Under the pieces are notes generated by a model that was not told where the DNA came from, made no database searches, and worked only from the letters and a program-made list of their open reading frames with translations. Shown here one piece after another: positions 16,435 through 24,760 of a stretch of DNA of 32,044 nt (its first letter is position 1; each line of letters starts with the position of its first letter). The position numbers were made by a program, and so were the translations under genes. Source of the DNA: an uncultured Alteromonas sp. (GTDB lineage Bacteria; Pseudomonadota; Gammaproteobacteria; Enterobacterales; Alteromonadaceae); contig NZ_CAJXQY010000044.1 in NCBI RefSeq assembly GCF_913058315.1, positions 1 to 32,044 on the forward strand, written 5' to 3'.

Positions 16435-16812
16435 TCAGGTGAAGTCAAACTCAAAGTCGTAATAGTGTTTGCCTTCAACAATCTGAATTTGCATATTGCC
16501 ATACAGGCCTTCGAGCCCGTCTGAGGCCGAGTCGGGTACGACTACAATTGTTAGTTTTTGTTCACCGCGACTCATCATGCCCAGATGTTGCAGAGAAAAA
16601 CGCCCTTTTTTGCCTTGCAGTTCGCCTTCAAAGGTTTCAATTGCAACATAGCCTGCAGAGCCCTGAACCGCGCTGCGTTGACTTAGCATCTGGCCATTTG
16701 AAACGCCCGCAAGCTCGCCGCTAAAGGTTTTCTTTATCAGCATTCTTCCCATGTCCAGCTCGTCCTGCTGTGGGGTTAACTCAACGGCAAACTCTCCTAA
16801 TACGCGTTGCAT
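16435..16812 (-). CDS. DUF3224-like protein
   Basis: 125 residues, no signal peptide or membrane segment. The pattern fits DUF3224 (PF11528), small beta-barrel proteins of unknown function: SNGQMLSQRSAVQGSAGYVAIE in the middle (about 38-59), GRFSLQHLGMM (about 70-80), LTIVVVPDSASDGLEGLYG, and an aromatic C-terminal HYYDFEFDF. The ATG at 16812 has AAGGAG ten bases and GAGGG one base upstream, so initiation could be moderate. It is upstream of the glutaredoxin-MauE gene with a 169-base gap, so co-transcription is possible but not evident. I cannot assign a function. Confidence 0.68.
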   Translation of the reverse strand: MQRVLGEFAVELTPQQDELDMGRMLIKKTFSGELAGVSNGQMLSQRSAVQGSAGYVAIETFEGELQGKKGRFSLQHLGMMSRGEQKLTIVVVPDSASDGLEGLYGNMQIQIVEGKHYYDFEFDFT

Positions 16813-16922
16813 TCCCTCATACTCCTTTACGTGGACTTATCCCGGCATCATGAAATGCTCATCGATAATGTGTTAACGTCATGAATTAGTACTACTTTAT
16901 GGTACGGTGATGTGCAAAAATT

Positions 16923-16949
16923 AGTCAACATATTTCTATCATATTGACT
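16923..16949. promoter_or_regulatory. inverted repeat upstream of speA
   Basis: AGTCAA (16923-16928) and TTGACT (16944-16949) form an inverted repeat with further partial symmetry inside (ACATAT / ATATT). It is about 75 bases before the TATAAT box and lies in the divergent spacer between the DUF3224-like gene and speA. Candidate operator; regulator unknown. Confidence 0.3.
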
Positions 16950-17023
16950 TAATAAGTAAAAAAGCGTTAATCCGGGACAGTGTCGGATGCGTAAATTGTC
17001 ATAGCGCTGATGACAAAGACCGT

Positions 17024-17029
17024 TATAAT
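17024..17029 (+). promoter_or_regulatory. TATAAT box, likely -10 of the speA promoter
   Basis: A perfect TATAAT 66 bases before the speA start. No good -35 stands at 16-18 bases; TTGTCA at 16996 is 22 bases away. An activator may be needed, or the real promoter may differ. Confidence 0.4.
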
Positions 17030-17094
17030 ACGCGCCATGTGTACGTCAGCTGCAAATCATATTACCAGCTCGCAAAATATTTAAGGTGTAAACG

Positions 17095-19023
17095 ATGGAT
17101 GGAACTTCTCAGGAGTGGTCTGTTGAAGAGGCGGAACGTGTCTATGGCGTGTCCCGCTGGGGCGGTGGCTATTTTCACATCGGTGAAAATGGCAATATTA
17201 AGGTTACGCCCAACCCGTCAGATCCATCAATTCAAATCGACTTCAAAGCGGTTATTGAAGAAATCCATCAGGAAGGCGTGCAGCTACCCGTTGTAGTGCG
17301 TTTTCATGATATTTTGCGTTCTCAGGTTGCGAATCTGAATACCATTTTCCGTAATACCATTGCGGAGGCTGAGTACACCGGTGAATACCAGGGCGTGTAC
17401 CCGGTTAAAGTTAATCAGATGCGTGAGGTGGTGGAAGAGATTGTAGATGTAGGCGAGCACTACAACTATGGTCTGGAAGCCGGGTCTAAAGCCGAGCTTA
17501 TTACCGTACTGGCGCTTAATACCAATGAAGAGTCATTAACCGTTCTTAACGGTTACAAAGACGAAGAGTTTATGCGTCTGGCTCTGTTGGGCTGCAAACT
17601 GGGACGCCGCATGGTTGTGGTTGTCGAGAAATACTCAGAGCTACTGCTGCTGGTTAAAATCTCAAAAGAGCTGGGCATTGAACCCCTGATAGGCGTGCGC
17701 GCTAAAATGACCGTGAAAGGTCGTGGAAAATGGGAAAGCTCTGGCGGTGAGCGGGCTAAGTTTGGCCTGAGCTTTGCCGAAATTATAAATACTACCCGTT
17801 ATCTTAAAGAGCATGGCATGGCTCACTGCCTGAAGTTGCTGCATTTTCATATTGGTAGTCAGTTAACCGATATTCGTTCCGTTAAAGAAGCCATTTCTGA
17901 AGGCGGGCGTATTTATGCTGAAATGCATAAAATGGGCTTCCCGCTGGATTACGTTGATGTGGGTGGCGGTCTGGGTATCGATTACGACGGTACCGCCTCT
18001 ACCAGCGAATCCTCTCGCAACTACTCGATGCAGGAATATGTAGCCGATGTGGTTTATGGCATGAAGGAAGTCTGTGACCTGGAAGGGGTACCGCATCCTA
18101 ATCTGGTCAGTGAGAGTGGCCGCGCCATCACTGCTCACCACAGCTGCGTGATCACGCAGATTATGGGTGAAATACGCTCAAACAGCGCGGCAGTGGATAC
18201 CAGCGAAGCCGACGGTGAGCATTATTTCGTTAAGAATATGCGCGAAATGGCCAGCACCTTCGATCATCAAACCAACATGCAGGAATTGTATAACGACGCT
18301 TCGCAATATAAAGAGCAGGCGCTGGATGCTTTCAAACTGCGTGTACTGTCGCTGGAAGAGCTGGCAAAAATAGAAACCCTGTACTGGGAGATTATGGAGC
18401 GCCTGCAGCAATATTATGCGCACGCCGATTATGTTCCTGAAGAGTTACAGGAACTTGATTACAGCCTGTCGTCACAGTATTTGTGTAACTTCTCGGTATT
18501 TCAGTCGGCGGCTGATACCTGGGCAATCGATCAACTGTTGCCTGTGGTGCCAATTTCACGCATGAACGAGCGACCCGACGTAAACTGTTCACTGGTAGAC
18601 ATTACCTGCGACAGCGACGGTAAAATTGATCAGTTCACTGTTGGCCGTGAAATTACCGACGTGTTGCCAATGCATAAGTTAAAGCCTAATGAACCCTACT
18701 ACATCGGACTGTTTCTGACCGGAGCTTATCAGGATGTGATGGGCGATATGCACAACCTGTTCGGCCGTCTGAACGAAGTTCATATCTTTAGTTACGATGA
18801 TGATCCGGAAGATTTTTATATCGAAGAAGTCGTAAAAGGTTCTTCGGTAGAAGATGTGCTGAGCATCATGCAGTACAACCCGAAAGCCATGGCTTACGAT
18901 ATGAAGCGCCTGATCGACAAGCAAGTTGCAGCGGGCAATATTAAGCCTCGTGAAGGTGTGCGCTGGACCGACTTTTATGAAGCTTGTCTGAGCGGTTATA
19001 CCTATCTTAAAACCGGCAGATAA
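17095..19023 (+). CDS. speA: biosynthetic arginine decarboxylase
   Basis: 642 residues, close to E. coli SpeA. It is a PLP enzyme of fold type III that turns arginine into agmatine for putrescine synthesis. Seen: Lys105 in GVYPVKVNQ (Schiff-base lysine), HFHIGSQLTDIRSV (substrate/PLP barrel), DVGGGLGIDYDGT (about 285-297), SESGRAITAHHS, and the C-terminal CDSDGKIDQF that supplies the active-site Cys/Asp from the second subunit. The ATG at 17095 follows an AAGGTGT ribosome site. It is monocistronic: own TATAAT box upstream and a hairpin terminator downstream. speB or aguA are not adjacent. Confidence 0.96.
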   Translation: MDGTSQEWSVEEAERVYGVSRWGGGYFHIGENGNIKVTPNPSDPSIQIDFKAVIEEIHQEGVQLPVVVRFHDILRSQVANLNTIFRNTIAEAEYTGEYQGVYPVKVNQMREVVEEIVDVGEHYNYGLEAGSKAELITVLALNTNEESLTVLNGYKDEEFMRLALLGCKLGRRMVVVVEKYSELLLLVKISKELGIEPLIGVRAKMTVKGRGKWESSGGERAKFGLSFAEIINTTRYLKEHGMAHCLKLLHFHIGSQLTDIRSVKEAISEGGRIYAEMHKMGFPLDYVDVGGGLGIDYDGTASTSESSRNYSMQEYVADVVYGMKEVCDLEGVPHPNLVSESGRAITAHHSCVITQIMGEIRSNSAAVDTSEADGEHYFVKNMREMASTFDHQTNMQELYNDASQYKEQALDAFKLRVLSLEELAKIETLYWEIMERLQQYYAHADYVPEELQELDYSLSSQYLCNFSVFQSAADTWAIDQLLPVVPISRMNERPDVNCSLVDITCDSDGKIDQFTVGREITDVLPMHKLKPNEPYYIGLFLTGAYQDVMGDMHNLFGRLNEVHIFSYDDDPEDFYIEEVVKGSSVEDVLSIMQYNPKAMAYDMKRLIDKQVAAGNIKPREGVRWTDFYEACLSGYTYLKTGR

Positions 19024-19031
19024 ACGCTAAG

Positions 19032-19063
19032 CTCACCTGCCTCAGTGCGGGTGAGTTTATTGT
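19032..19063 (+). terminator. terminator after speA
   Basis: CTCACC (19032-19037) pairs with GGTGAG (19050-19055), followed by TTTATTGTT. It begins eight bases after the speA stop and overlaps the 3' end of the converging serine hydrolase gene. Confidence 0.6.
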
Positions 19064-20214
19064 TCCGGTAAGCGGCGCTTAGCCTGCTCAAAATAAGCTT
19101 CCCAGAAATCGGCGGTGGTGGTGTTGATAAGGTTGGACTCGGCGTTCATTAACATCACATAGCCGGCTTTATATTTCGGCGAAAATGACACGTCGGCACG
19201 ATAGCCCTTCACCCAGCCGCCATGATAATTCAGCACTTCTCCCGCATAATCGTAAATCCGCCAGCCAAGCCCGTAGTGAGCGTCGCTTAAATCATCCCGC
19301 CAGCCGCGACGGTACACTTCGCGGGTAGTACGTACTCTGGGGGTGGTGACCGCGGCCACAACGTCTTCCGGGACGACCGTTGGAAACTCCAGTAGCATGG
19401 CCTGCAGCCAGCGGGTCATATCGTTGATACTGGCATTCACCCCTGCTGCCGGCGTAAACCGGTAATAGTTACTCTCAACCTGACCCTCGCGCCAGCGATT
19501 TCGGGCAATCGCAATGTGGGGCCGCGCCCACTGCCCGGAAGCCAGTAATCCGCCTTTACCTGCACTGGCGGTTTCCATGCCGAGTGGCGTAAGCAACTGC
19601 TCCTGGAGCTGGCGTTGATAGGACGTGTTGCGACTGACAAAATATTCCTGAATGACACCAAACAGCGCGTTCTGGTAGGTATAACACTCGCCGGGTTTAC
19701 ACAAAGGTTCGAGTCCGGCGAGTTGATTAAGTACCCGCTTCAACGGGTAATTAGCTTCAATAAGGTTGTCGTAAGCATTGGGCATAAAACCACTGGACTG
19801 GCCGACAATATGGCCCAGTGTCATCCCCGGATTGAGCGTGCCCGCTGCGCCGAGCGTTGGGCTCATTTCAGTTACCGGCGTGGTCCAGTCGAGCTGATTT
19901 TGTCGCACCAGCTTGGCCATGAGTACGGCAGTGAAAGTCTTTGAGACCGACGCCAGGCGAAATACGGTGTTGTCGTCAATGGCGTTTCCGCCACTGTGAG
20001 TTTTGCCATAAACTTTGATGACCGGCGATTTACCCTGCTGATAAAACACCATGGCATAACCTGGCACATTGTATTTTTGCGCGTCGCGTTTTACCTGGGC
20101 AGCATAGTCTTCATACCACTGGTCGTCGGCAATCGTGGTGTTACTAACAATGCATCCAGGCATTACACACAGCGCGATAAAGCAGTACCGACGCAGCAGG
20201 TCCAAATAAGGCAA
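19057..20214 (-). CDS. exported serine hydrolase, beta-lactamase (class C)-like
   Basis: 385 residues. The start is TTG at 20214, supported by GGAG seven bases upstream; a later ATG would remove the export signal. The N-terminal hydrophobic stretch (LLRRYCFIALCVMPGC) predicts export; Cys21 might be lipidated, though MPGC is a poor lipobox. Penicillin-binding-protein/AmpC fold motifs are all visible: SVSK (89-92, nucleophile Ser89), YQN (180-182) and HGG in NYHGGWVKGYRAD. GLGWRIYDYAG is typical of the broad 'serine hydrolase / beta-lactamase family' rather than true AmpC. Likely roles are esterase or D-aminopeptidase-like activity in the periplasm; antibiotic hydrolysis is not implied. It converges on speA. 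Confidence 0.82.
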   Translation of the reverse strand: MPYLDLLRRYCFIALCVMPGCIVSNTTIADDQWYEDYAAQVKRDAQKYNVPGYAMVFYQQGKSPVIKVYGKTHSGGNAIDDNTVFRLASVSKTFTAVLMAKLVRQNQLDWTTPVTEMSPTLGAAGTLNPGMTLGHIVGQSSGFMPNAYDNLIEANYPLKRVLNQLAGLEPLCKPGECYTYQNALFGVIQEYFVSRNTSYQRQLQEQLLTPLGMETASAGKGGLLASGQWARPHIAIARNRWREGQVESNYYRFTPAAGVNASINDMTRWLQAMLLEFPTVVPEDVVAAVTTPRVRTTREVYRRGWRDDLSDAHYGLGWRIYDYAGEVLNYHGGWVKGYRADVSFSPKYKAGYVMLMNAESNLINTTTADFWEAYFEQAKRRLPEQ

Positions 20215-20375
20215 ACAAAAACTCCGGAATGTGGTTTTGAATAATATTGTGTCAAATAATCGTCGCTATTATGCGGGGAGGTGGCAACGTGATCAACTTA
20301 TTGAAAGTAACTGCTGATTAATCCAGCGGTGATTATCAGTTCCGATTTCTTCGCAACGCGTTTGGGAAAGCAGGA

Positions 20376-20381
20376 TACAAT
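20376..20381 (+). promoter_or_regulatory. TACAAT, possible -10 of the ada/alkA-ogt operon
   Basis: TACAAT lies 30 bases before the ATG. There is no good -35, and AAAGCA just upstream faintly recalls the Ada-box core (AAAGCGC), so activation by the methylated AdaA domain is conceivable. Weak evidence. Confidence 0.25.
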
Positions 20382-20411
20382 ACAACTGAATCAATCAATG
20401 ACGAGACGGTT

Positions 20412-21803
20412 ATGCTCGACGCTGCTCTGCAACAACAATACGCCGCGGCCCGTCAATCCAGGGATCCACGGTTTGACGGACGGTTTTTTGTGGCCGTAAA
20501 AACCACTGGTATTTTTTGTCGGCCAGTGTGTCCGGCCCGTATACCGGATGAAAAAAATGTGGCTTATTATCACTATGCGCAGCAGGCTGTTGAGCAGGGG
20601 TATCGTCCTTGCCTGCGATGTCGGCCAGACAGTGCGCCGGGATCATTTGCCTGGCGTGGTGTTAATACCACCACCCAGCGTGCCATGCGTTTATTGAGCG
20701 AAGCGCTGGATGAGTCTGTGCAGGGCATTGCCGCCCGGTTGGGCATTAGCGAACGCTATCTCGGCCAATTGCTCAAACAGGAAGTGGGGATGTCACCCAA
20801 ACGGTTCCAATTGCATAGCCGTTTATTATTAGCCAAACGCTTATTGCAGCAAACGGCGATGCCGGTTGGCGATGTGGCGCTGGCTTGTGGGTTCCAGTCA
20901 AGTCGAAGCCTGCAGAGTCATCTAAAAAAAGATTTTGCCTTAACCGCCGGAGATATTCGCAAAGCCAGCGGCAATCATACCCAGGCGTCAATACTGACTT
21001 TGTTTTTACCGGTACGCCAGCCTTATAACTGGCCTCAGGTTAGGGATTTTCTTAAGCTGAGAGCGCTAACGGGAATTGAGTGTGTAGATACTCAAAGCTA
21101 TCGGCGCACGTTCAGTTTTAACGATGAGCCCGGCTTGGTACGCGCCACTTTTGATCAACAGCAGGGCGGCTTTACGATTGAGGCTGAAATAACCCGACCG
21201 CAGTATTTGCAGCCGTTGCTGATCAACTTACGCAGGGTGCTGGATATGGATACCGACCCTCACAATATCGGATCAGCGCTGGTTAACGCCGGGCTCAAAC
21301 CTGAACAGTTGACTAACGGTCTGCGACTACCCGGGGTGTGGAGTGTGTTTGAAGCCGGATGCCGGGCCATTATCGGCCAGCAAATCAGTATCCGGGCGGC
21401 CATAACCCAGTTGCAGAGACTCAGCGACGAACTGGGCGCGAAACACCCCCATGGCTTTGCGTTTCCGCTGCCTGAGCGGGTGGCCTCGTCCTCGCTGGAG
21501 ATGCTGCGGATGCCGGCGGCAAGAAAGCAGGCAATTCGCGACTTTGCCGAGCTGGTTGCGGCAAACCCGAATGAAGCGCTTACCGACAATGACATCCTGG
21601 CCATCAAAGGCATTGGTCCCTGGACGTTGCAATATATTAAACTGCGTGGCAGCAGTGAGCCGGATATTTATCTGGAAAAGGACCTTATTGTTGCCCGTCA
21701 GGCGCAACACTATGCCATCGATGCATCACTGGCTGCGCCATGGCGCAGTTACCTCACCATACAACTGTGGTTACTGGCCAATCAGCCCACCGGAGAAAAC
21801 TAA
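20412..21803 (+). CDS. Ada metal-binding/AraC HTH/AlkA 3-methyladenine glycosylase fusion
   Basis: 463 residues with four parts in order. (a) An Ada N-terminal zinc domain with Cys36, 40, 67 and 70 (FCRPVC...CLRC); Cys36 is the likely methyl acceptor from phosphotriesters. (b) An AraC-type double HTH (about 85-185; VALACGFQSSRSLQSHLKK). (c) An AlkA N-terminal domain (about 192-300). (d) An HhH-GPD glycosylase domain with IKGIGPWT (398-405) and catalytic Asp424 in YLEKDLIVAR. It should sense methylation, regulate its own operon and excise 3-methyladenine. ogt begins inside the stop codon (TAATG). Compared with E. coli, Ada's methyltransferase half is separate and AlkA is fused on. I leave the symbol blank because ada and alkA both apply. 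Confidence 0.92.
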   Translation: MLDAALQQQYAAARQSRDPRFDGRFFVAVKTTGIFCRPVCPARIPDEKNVAYYHYAQQAVEQGYRPCLRCRPDSAPGSFAWRGVNTTTQRAMRLLSEALDESVQGIAARLGISERYLGQLLKQEVGMSPKRFQLHSRLLLAKRLLQQTAMPVGDVALACGFQSSRSLQSHLKKDFALTAGDIRKASGNHTQASILTLFLPVRQPYNWPQVRDFLKLRALTGIECVDTQSYRRTFSFNDEPGLVRATFDQQQGGFTIEAEITRPQYLQPLLINLRRVLDMDTDPHNIGSALVNAGLKPEQLTNGLRLPGVWSVFEAGCRAIIGQQISIRAAITQLQRLSDELGAKHPHGFAFPLPERVASSSLEMLRMPAARKQAIRDFAELVAANPNEALTDNDILAIKGIGPWTLQYIKLRGSSEPDIYLEKDLIVARQAQHYAIDASLAAPWRSYLTIQLWLLANQPTGEN

Positions 21804-22255
21804 TGGCACTCAGTTACTGGCAAAGTCCTTGTGGACTCATGGCTATTACGGCAGACGAAGAGGGGATCAGCAGCATTCAGTTTGTGTCATCATTTACCTG
21901 TGAGGCAGCGCCGTCGGCCCTGACTGAAATTTGCTGTGAGCAGCTTGAGGCATACTTTGCCAGGCAATTAACCTGCTTCGATGTACCGCTTAACCCCACG
22001 GGTACGGCGTTTCAGCAGCAGGTATGGAAGCAGTTACGAGAAATCCCCTACGGCCAGACTGTTAGCTATGCCGCTATTGCCTCGGCGATTGGTAAACCCA
22101 CCGCAGCAAGGGCAGTGGGTATGGCAAATGGCAGAAATCCGCTGACGATTATTGTACCCTGCCACCGGGTAATAGGTCGCAATGGCACATTAACAGGCTA
22201 TGCGGGCGGCTTAGACAGAAAACAGTATTTATTAGATTTGGAAGGAGCTATTTAG
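21803..22255 (+). CDS. ogt: methylated-DNA--[protein]-cysteine S-methyltransferase
   Basis: 150 residues from the ATG at 21803, which overlaps the preceding TAA; the upstream open frame belongs to the previous gene's shadow. The suicide-enzyme signature IVPCHRVIG contains Cys120, which takes the methyl group from O6-methylguanine. GTAFQQQVWKQLREIPYGQTVSYAAIA and ARAVGMANGRNPL (each only part of the HTH/DNA-binding domain) match the family. Coupled translation with the AdaA-AlkA fusion rebuilds in two proteins what E. coli spreads over Ada, AlkA and Ogt. The symbol could equally be adaB. The EamA-type gene starts immediately after the stop. Confidence 0.93.
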   Translation: MALSYWQSPCGLMAITADEEGISSIQFVSSFTCEAAPSALTEICCEQLEAYFARQLTCFDVPLNPTGTAFQQQVWKQLREIPYGQTVSYAAIASAIGKPTAARAVGMANGRNPLTIIVPCHRVIGRNGTLTGYAGGLDRKQYLLDLEGAI

Positions 22256-23152
22256 GTGACATCGCGAGAGCTTGGGGCATTATTACTCCTTGGCGCCATT
22301 TGGGGAGCCTCCTTTATTTTTATGCGCGTTGCCGCACCTGAGTTTGGTATTGTGCCGCTGGTTGTGCTGAGAACGTCACTGGCCACCCTGGTATTTCTGC
22401 CTTTTTTAGTTATCACCGGCGGTGGCCGGCAGATGGTGATGCGCTGGAAACCCCTGTGTTTGCTGGGCGCCATTAATACTGCGGTACCCTTTGCGCTGTT
22501 TAATTTTGCCAGTTTGCAACTGCAAAGCGGGGTGCTGGCGATTCTTAATGCTACGGCGCCTATGTTTGCTGCCATGTTCGCTTTTATCTGGCTACGGGAA
22601 CGATTGAGCCGGCTTGCCGTGGTGGGTCTGTTATGTGGTTTTGTCGGAGTAGTCGTGATCAGTCTCGATAAAACCCTGGGTAGCGAGCTAAGCATTGTGC
22701 CGGTGCTGGCCGTGCTCGGCGCCGCCGGATGTTACGGCTGGGGAGCCTGTATGATGAAAAAATCCCTGGCCGGTGTAAAGCCGGTTGCAGTGGCCGCGGG
22801 CAGTCAGTTTTGGGCATCGTTGCTACTCACGCCGTTTGCGTTATTGCAGCTGCCGCAGGCCTGGCCGTCCTCACTGGCATGGATGAACGCTTTAGCACTG
22901 GCCCTGATTGGTACAGGCCTGGCTTACCTGTTGTATTTCTATCTGATTGCTTCGGCGGGGCCGGCTAAGGCGGTTATGGTGGGCTACTTAGTGCCGTTAT
23001 TCGGCATTGCCTGGGGCGTGATTTTTCTTAACGAGATGTTAAGCGTGTGGGATTTTTCCGGTGGCTTACTTATTTTACTGGGGATTAGCTTTACCACTGG
23101 CGTTGCCCAGCGCGTGGCGCACTGGGCAAAACAGCGGTTAGTCGTCAATTAA
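22256..23152 (+). CDS. EamA/DMT-superfamily transporter
   Basis: 298 residues, about ten membrane helices in two EamA repeats (roughly 5-140 and 150-290). It opens with ELGALLLLGAIWGASFIFMRVAAPEFG, a typical RhaT/EamA start, and has the repeated GxxLCGFVGVVVI and GGLLILLGI elements at the ends of each half. The GTG at 22256 touches the ogt stop, with a GGAAGGAG ribosome site in the ogt end, so it is part of the repair operon. DMT proteins move small metabolites, often outward; substrate unknown. Whether it serves alkylation resistance or just shares the promoter is open. Its last 15 bases overlap the 3' end of the converging GGDEF gene. Confidence 0.87.
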   Translation: MTSRELGALLLLGAIWGASFIFMRVAAPEFGIVPLVVLRTSLATLVFLPFLVITGGGRQMVMRWKPLCLLGAINTAVPFALFNFASLQLQSGVLAILNATAPMFAAMFAFIWLRERLSRLAVVGLLCGFVGVVVISLDKTLGSELSIVPVLAVLGAAGCYGWGACMMKKSLAGVKPVAVAAGSQFWASLLLTPFALLQLPQAWPSSLAWMNALALALIGTGLAYLLYFYLIASAGPAKAVMVGYLVPLFGIAWGVIFLNEMLSVWDFSGGLLILLGISFTTGVAQRVAHWAKQRLVVN

Positions 23153-24562
23153 CTGCACGCGCACCAGGTTTCGGCCATCGCGGCGGGCCTGATACAGCGC
23201 ATCTTCAGCGTGGGCGGTCAATTCATTGAGATTACGTTTTGATGCCGTAAACGATACGCCAAAGCTGGCAGTTAAGTGCATTTCTGGATAGTCGCCAGGC
23301 GGGGGCAATATAGCGATGCCATGGCGCAGGGTCTGTGCCAGTTCCTGGGCCTCTCGGGGGCCCATTTCCGGCAGCAGGATGACAAACTCCTCGCTGCTCC
23401 AGCGCCCCAGTACGTCCTGTTCTCTAAGGTGGCTGGAAATAAAGCCGGAGACCTTGTCGAGAACATCATCACCGGCATTCCGGCCAAACTGGTCATTGAT
23501 ATCCATAAAGTGATCAATGTCGACCATAATAATACTCAGCGTAGCGTTACTTTCGTTGAGCGTCTGATAGGTTTCTTCCAGTTGGTTGCGGTCTGGCAGA
23601 CGGTGGGTGTTGCGTATAATTAACTCTGGCTGCATATCGCGGCGGAAGTAATACAACAGATTGTAAATCAGCAAAAACAGCGCAAAAATAATCACCAGCA
23701 TGGTCACCACGCTGAAGATAAAGCCCTGGGATATCTCTGCCTGTCTGGCATCCAGCGGGCTTAACAGGTATACGGTCCAGCCAAACTGGGGCAGGCTCAC
23801 TTCGGCAATCAGGTGGTCGTTACCTTCAATGGTGATCAGCTGATTGTTAAGGGCGCTTTCGGCACGGATGACTTCCGGCAGGCTGGCATACCAGGGTAAT
23901 TCAGATAGGTTAGTAAACTCAGAATTGTGGGCTACCAGCGTTTGGTCGGACGACAGCATGATATCGCCAAGGCTATCGACAAATAAAAAGTCGTATCCAT
24001 ACTGGCGCTTATAGGTTTCAAACACCGACACAAAGCTTTTTAAGCTTTTTCCTACACCAAAAAAACCTAAAAATTTACCGGCATCATCGTAAATTTTTAT
24101 ATCGATATAGAAGTGGGGGTTTTCCCATTTACCAATATCCGCTACCGCATCGGCTTCCCTGTCACGATATTTAAAATACCAGGACACTTCCCCTTCAATC
24201 AGAGCGAGCCTGGTGCCGTCGGAGTTATATTGCATACGGGCCAGATCGCTGGCAATGAAGAAAGTTAAGCCAAACTCCTGCTCAAGACGATCCAGGGCAG
24301 CAAAGACCTCAGGTTCGTTGATGTCGGTGTGCTCCATGAGCTCTACCAGCTCTCTGGATTTCCCCAGGGCTTCAGAAACATGCAGTGGTTTTAAAATCTG
24401 CGACACAATGAGTGAAACCGCAGGCGACAACGATTGTTGTTGTGCACGGCTTTGCTCGGCAACGATTTTTGAGATGCTGAAGTGTACTAAAGTGACAATC
24501 GCAATCACTACTACTGCAAAGAGCAATAGTATACTTCGATGTAATGTCCTGAACGCATTCAC
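23138..24562 (-). CDS. membrane sensor protein with variant GGDEF domain (SSEEF)
   Basis: 474 residues. A membrane helix (about 10-30), a periplasmic sensor region resembling dCache/PAS-like domains (about 35-270; GFFGVGKSLKSFVSVF), a second helix (about 283-307), then a GGDEF domain (about 330-470) with VDIDHFMDINDQFGRNAGDDVL. The active-site motif reads SSEEF (389-393) instead of GG[D/E]EF, so both glycines are lost while both acids stay. The inhibitory c-di-GMP site RxxD is intact (REQD, 380-383) at the canonical five-residue distance. It may be a weak or inactive cyclase, or a c-di-GMP binding receptor. The start is GTG at 24562 with a weak AGAAAG ribosome site. Confidence 0.85.
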   Translation of the reverse strand: MNAFRTLHRSILLLFAVVVIAIVTLVHFSISKIVAEQSRAQQQSLSPAVSLIVSQILKPLHVSEALGKSRELVELMEHTDINEPEVFAALDRLEQEFGLTFFIASDLARMQYNSDGTRLALIEGEVSWYFKYRDREADAVADIGKWENPHFYIDIKIYDDAGKFLGFFGVGKSLKSFVSVFETYKRQYGYDFLFVDSLGDIMLSSDQTLVAHNSEFTNLSELPWYASLPEVIRAESALNNQLITIEGNDHLIAEVSLPQFGWTVYLLSPLDARQAEISQGFIFSVVTMLVIIFALFLLIYNLLYYFRRDMQPELIIRNTHRLPDRNQLEETYQTLNESNATLSIIMVDIDHFMDINDQFGRNAGDDVLDKVSGFISSHLREQDVLGRWSSEEFVILLPEMGPREAQELAQTLRHGIAILPPPGDYPEMHLTASFGVSFTASKRNLNELTAHAEDALYQARRDGRNLVRVQLIDD

Positions 24563-24700
24563 TTGCTTTCTGTTTCTCCCTGTAAACGGTTTTAGTCCTA
24601 AACTGAGTATAATACAGACTGATGACTTTTCATGCTACTGTCGCCAAACACTGACGTATAACCTCAAACACCTAAATATCCGGCTGCTTGCAAATGACCG

Positions 24701-24729
24701 CTGACTTGTTGTGCAGGCTTGGTTACACT
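24701..24729 (+). promoter_or_regulatory. possible glmU promoter
   Basis: CTGACT (24701-24706) and TACACT (24724-24729) are separated by 17 bases and each matches four of six consensus bases. The -10 box lies 31 bases before the glmU ATG. Confidence 0.35.
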
Positions 24730-24760
24730 ATCGCTCAATAACAGTTTAAAAGGATGAGTT

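Noticed and set aside
19057..20214. Reading this gene as an AmpC antibiotic-resistance beta-lactamase
   Set aside because: SxxK, YxN and HGG motifs are shared by many esterases and peptidases; HGG replaces the KTG of AmpC and overall features fit the broad serine hydrolase group.
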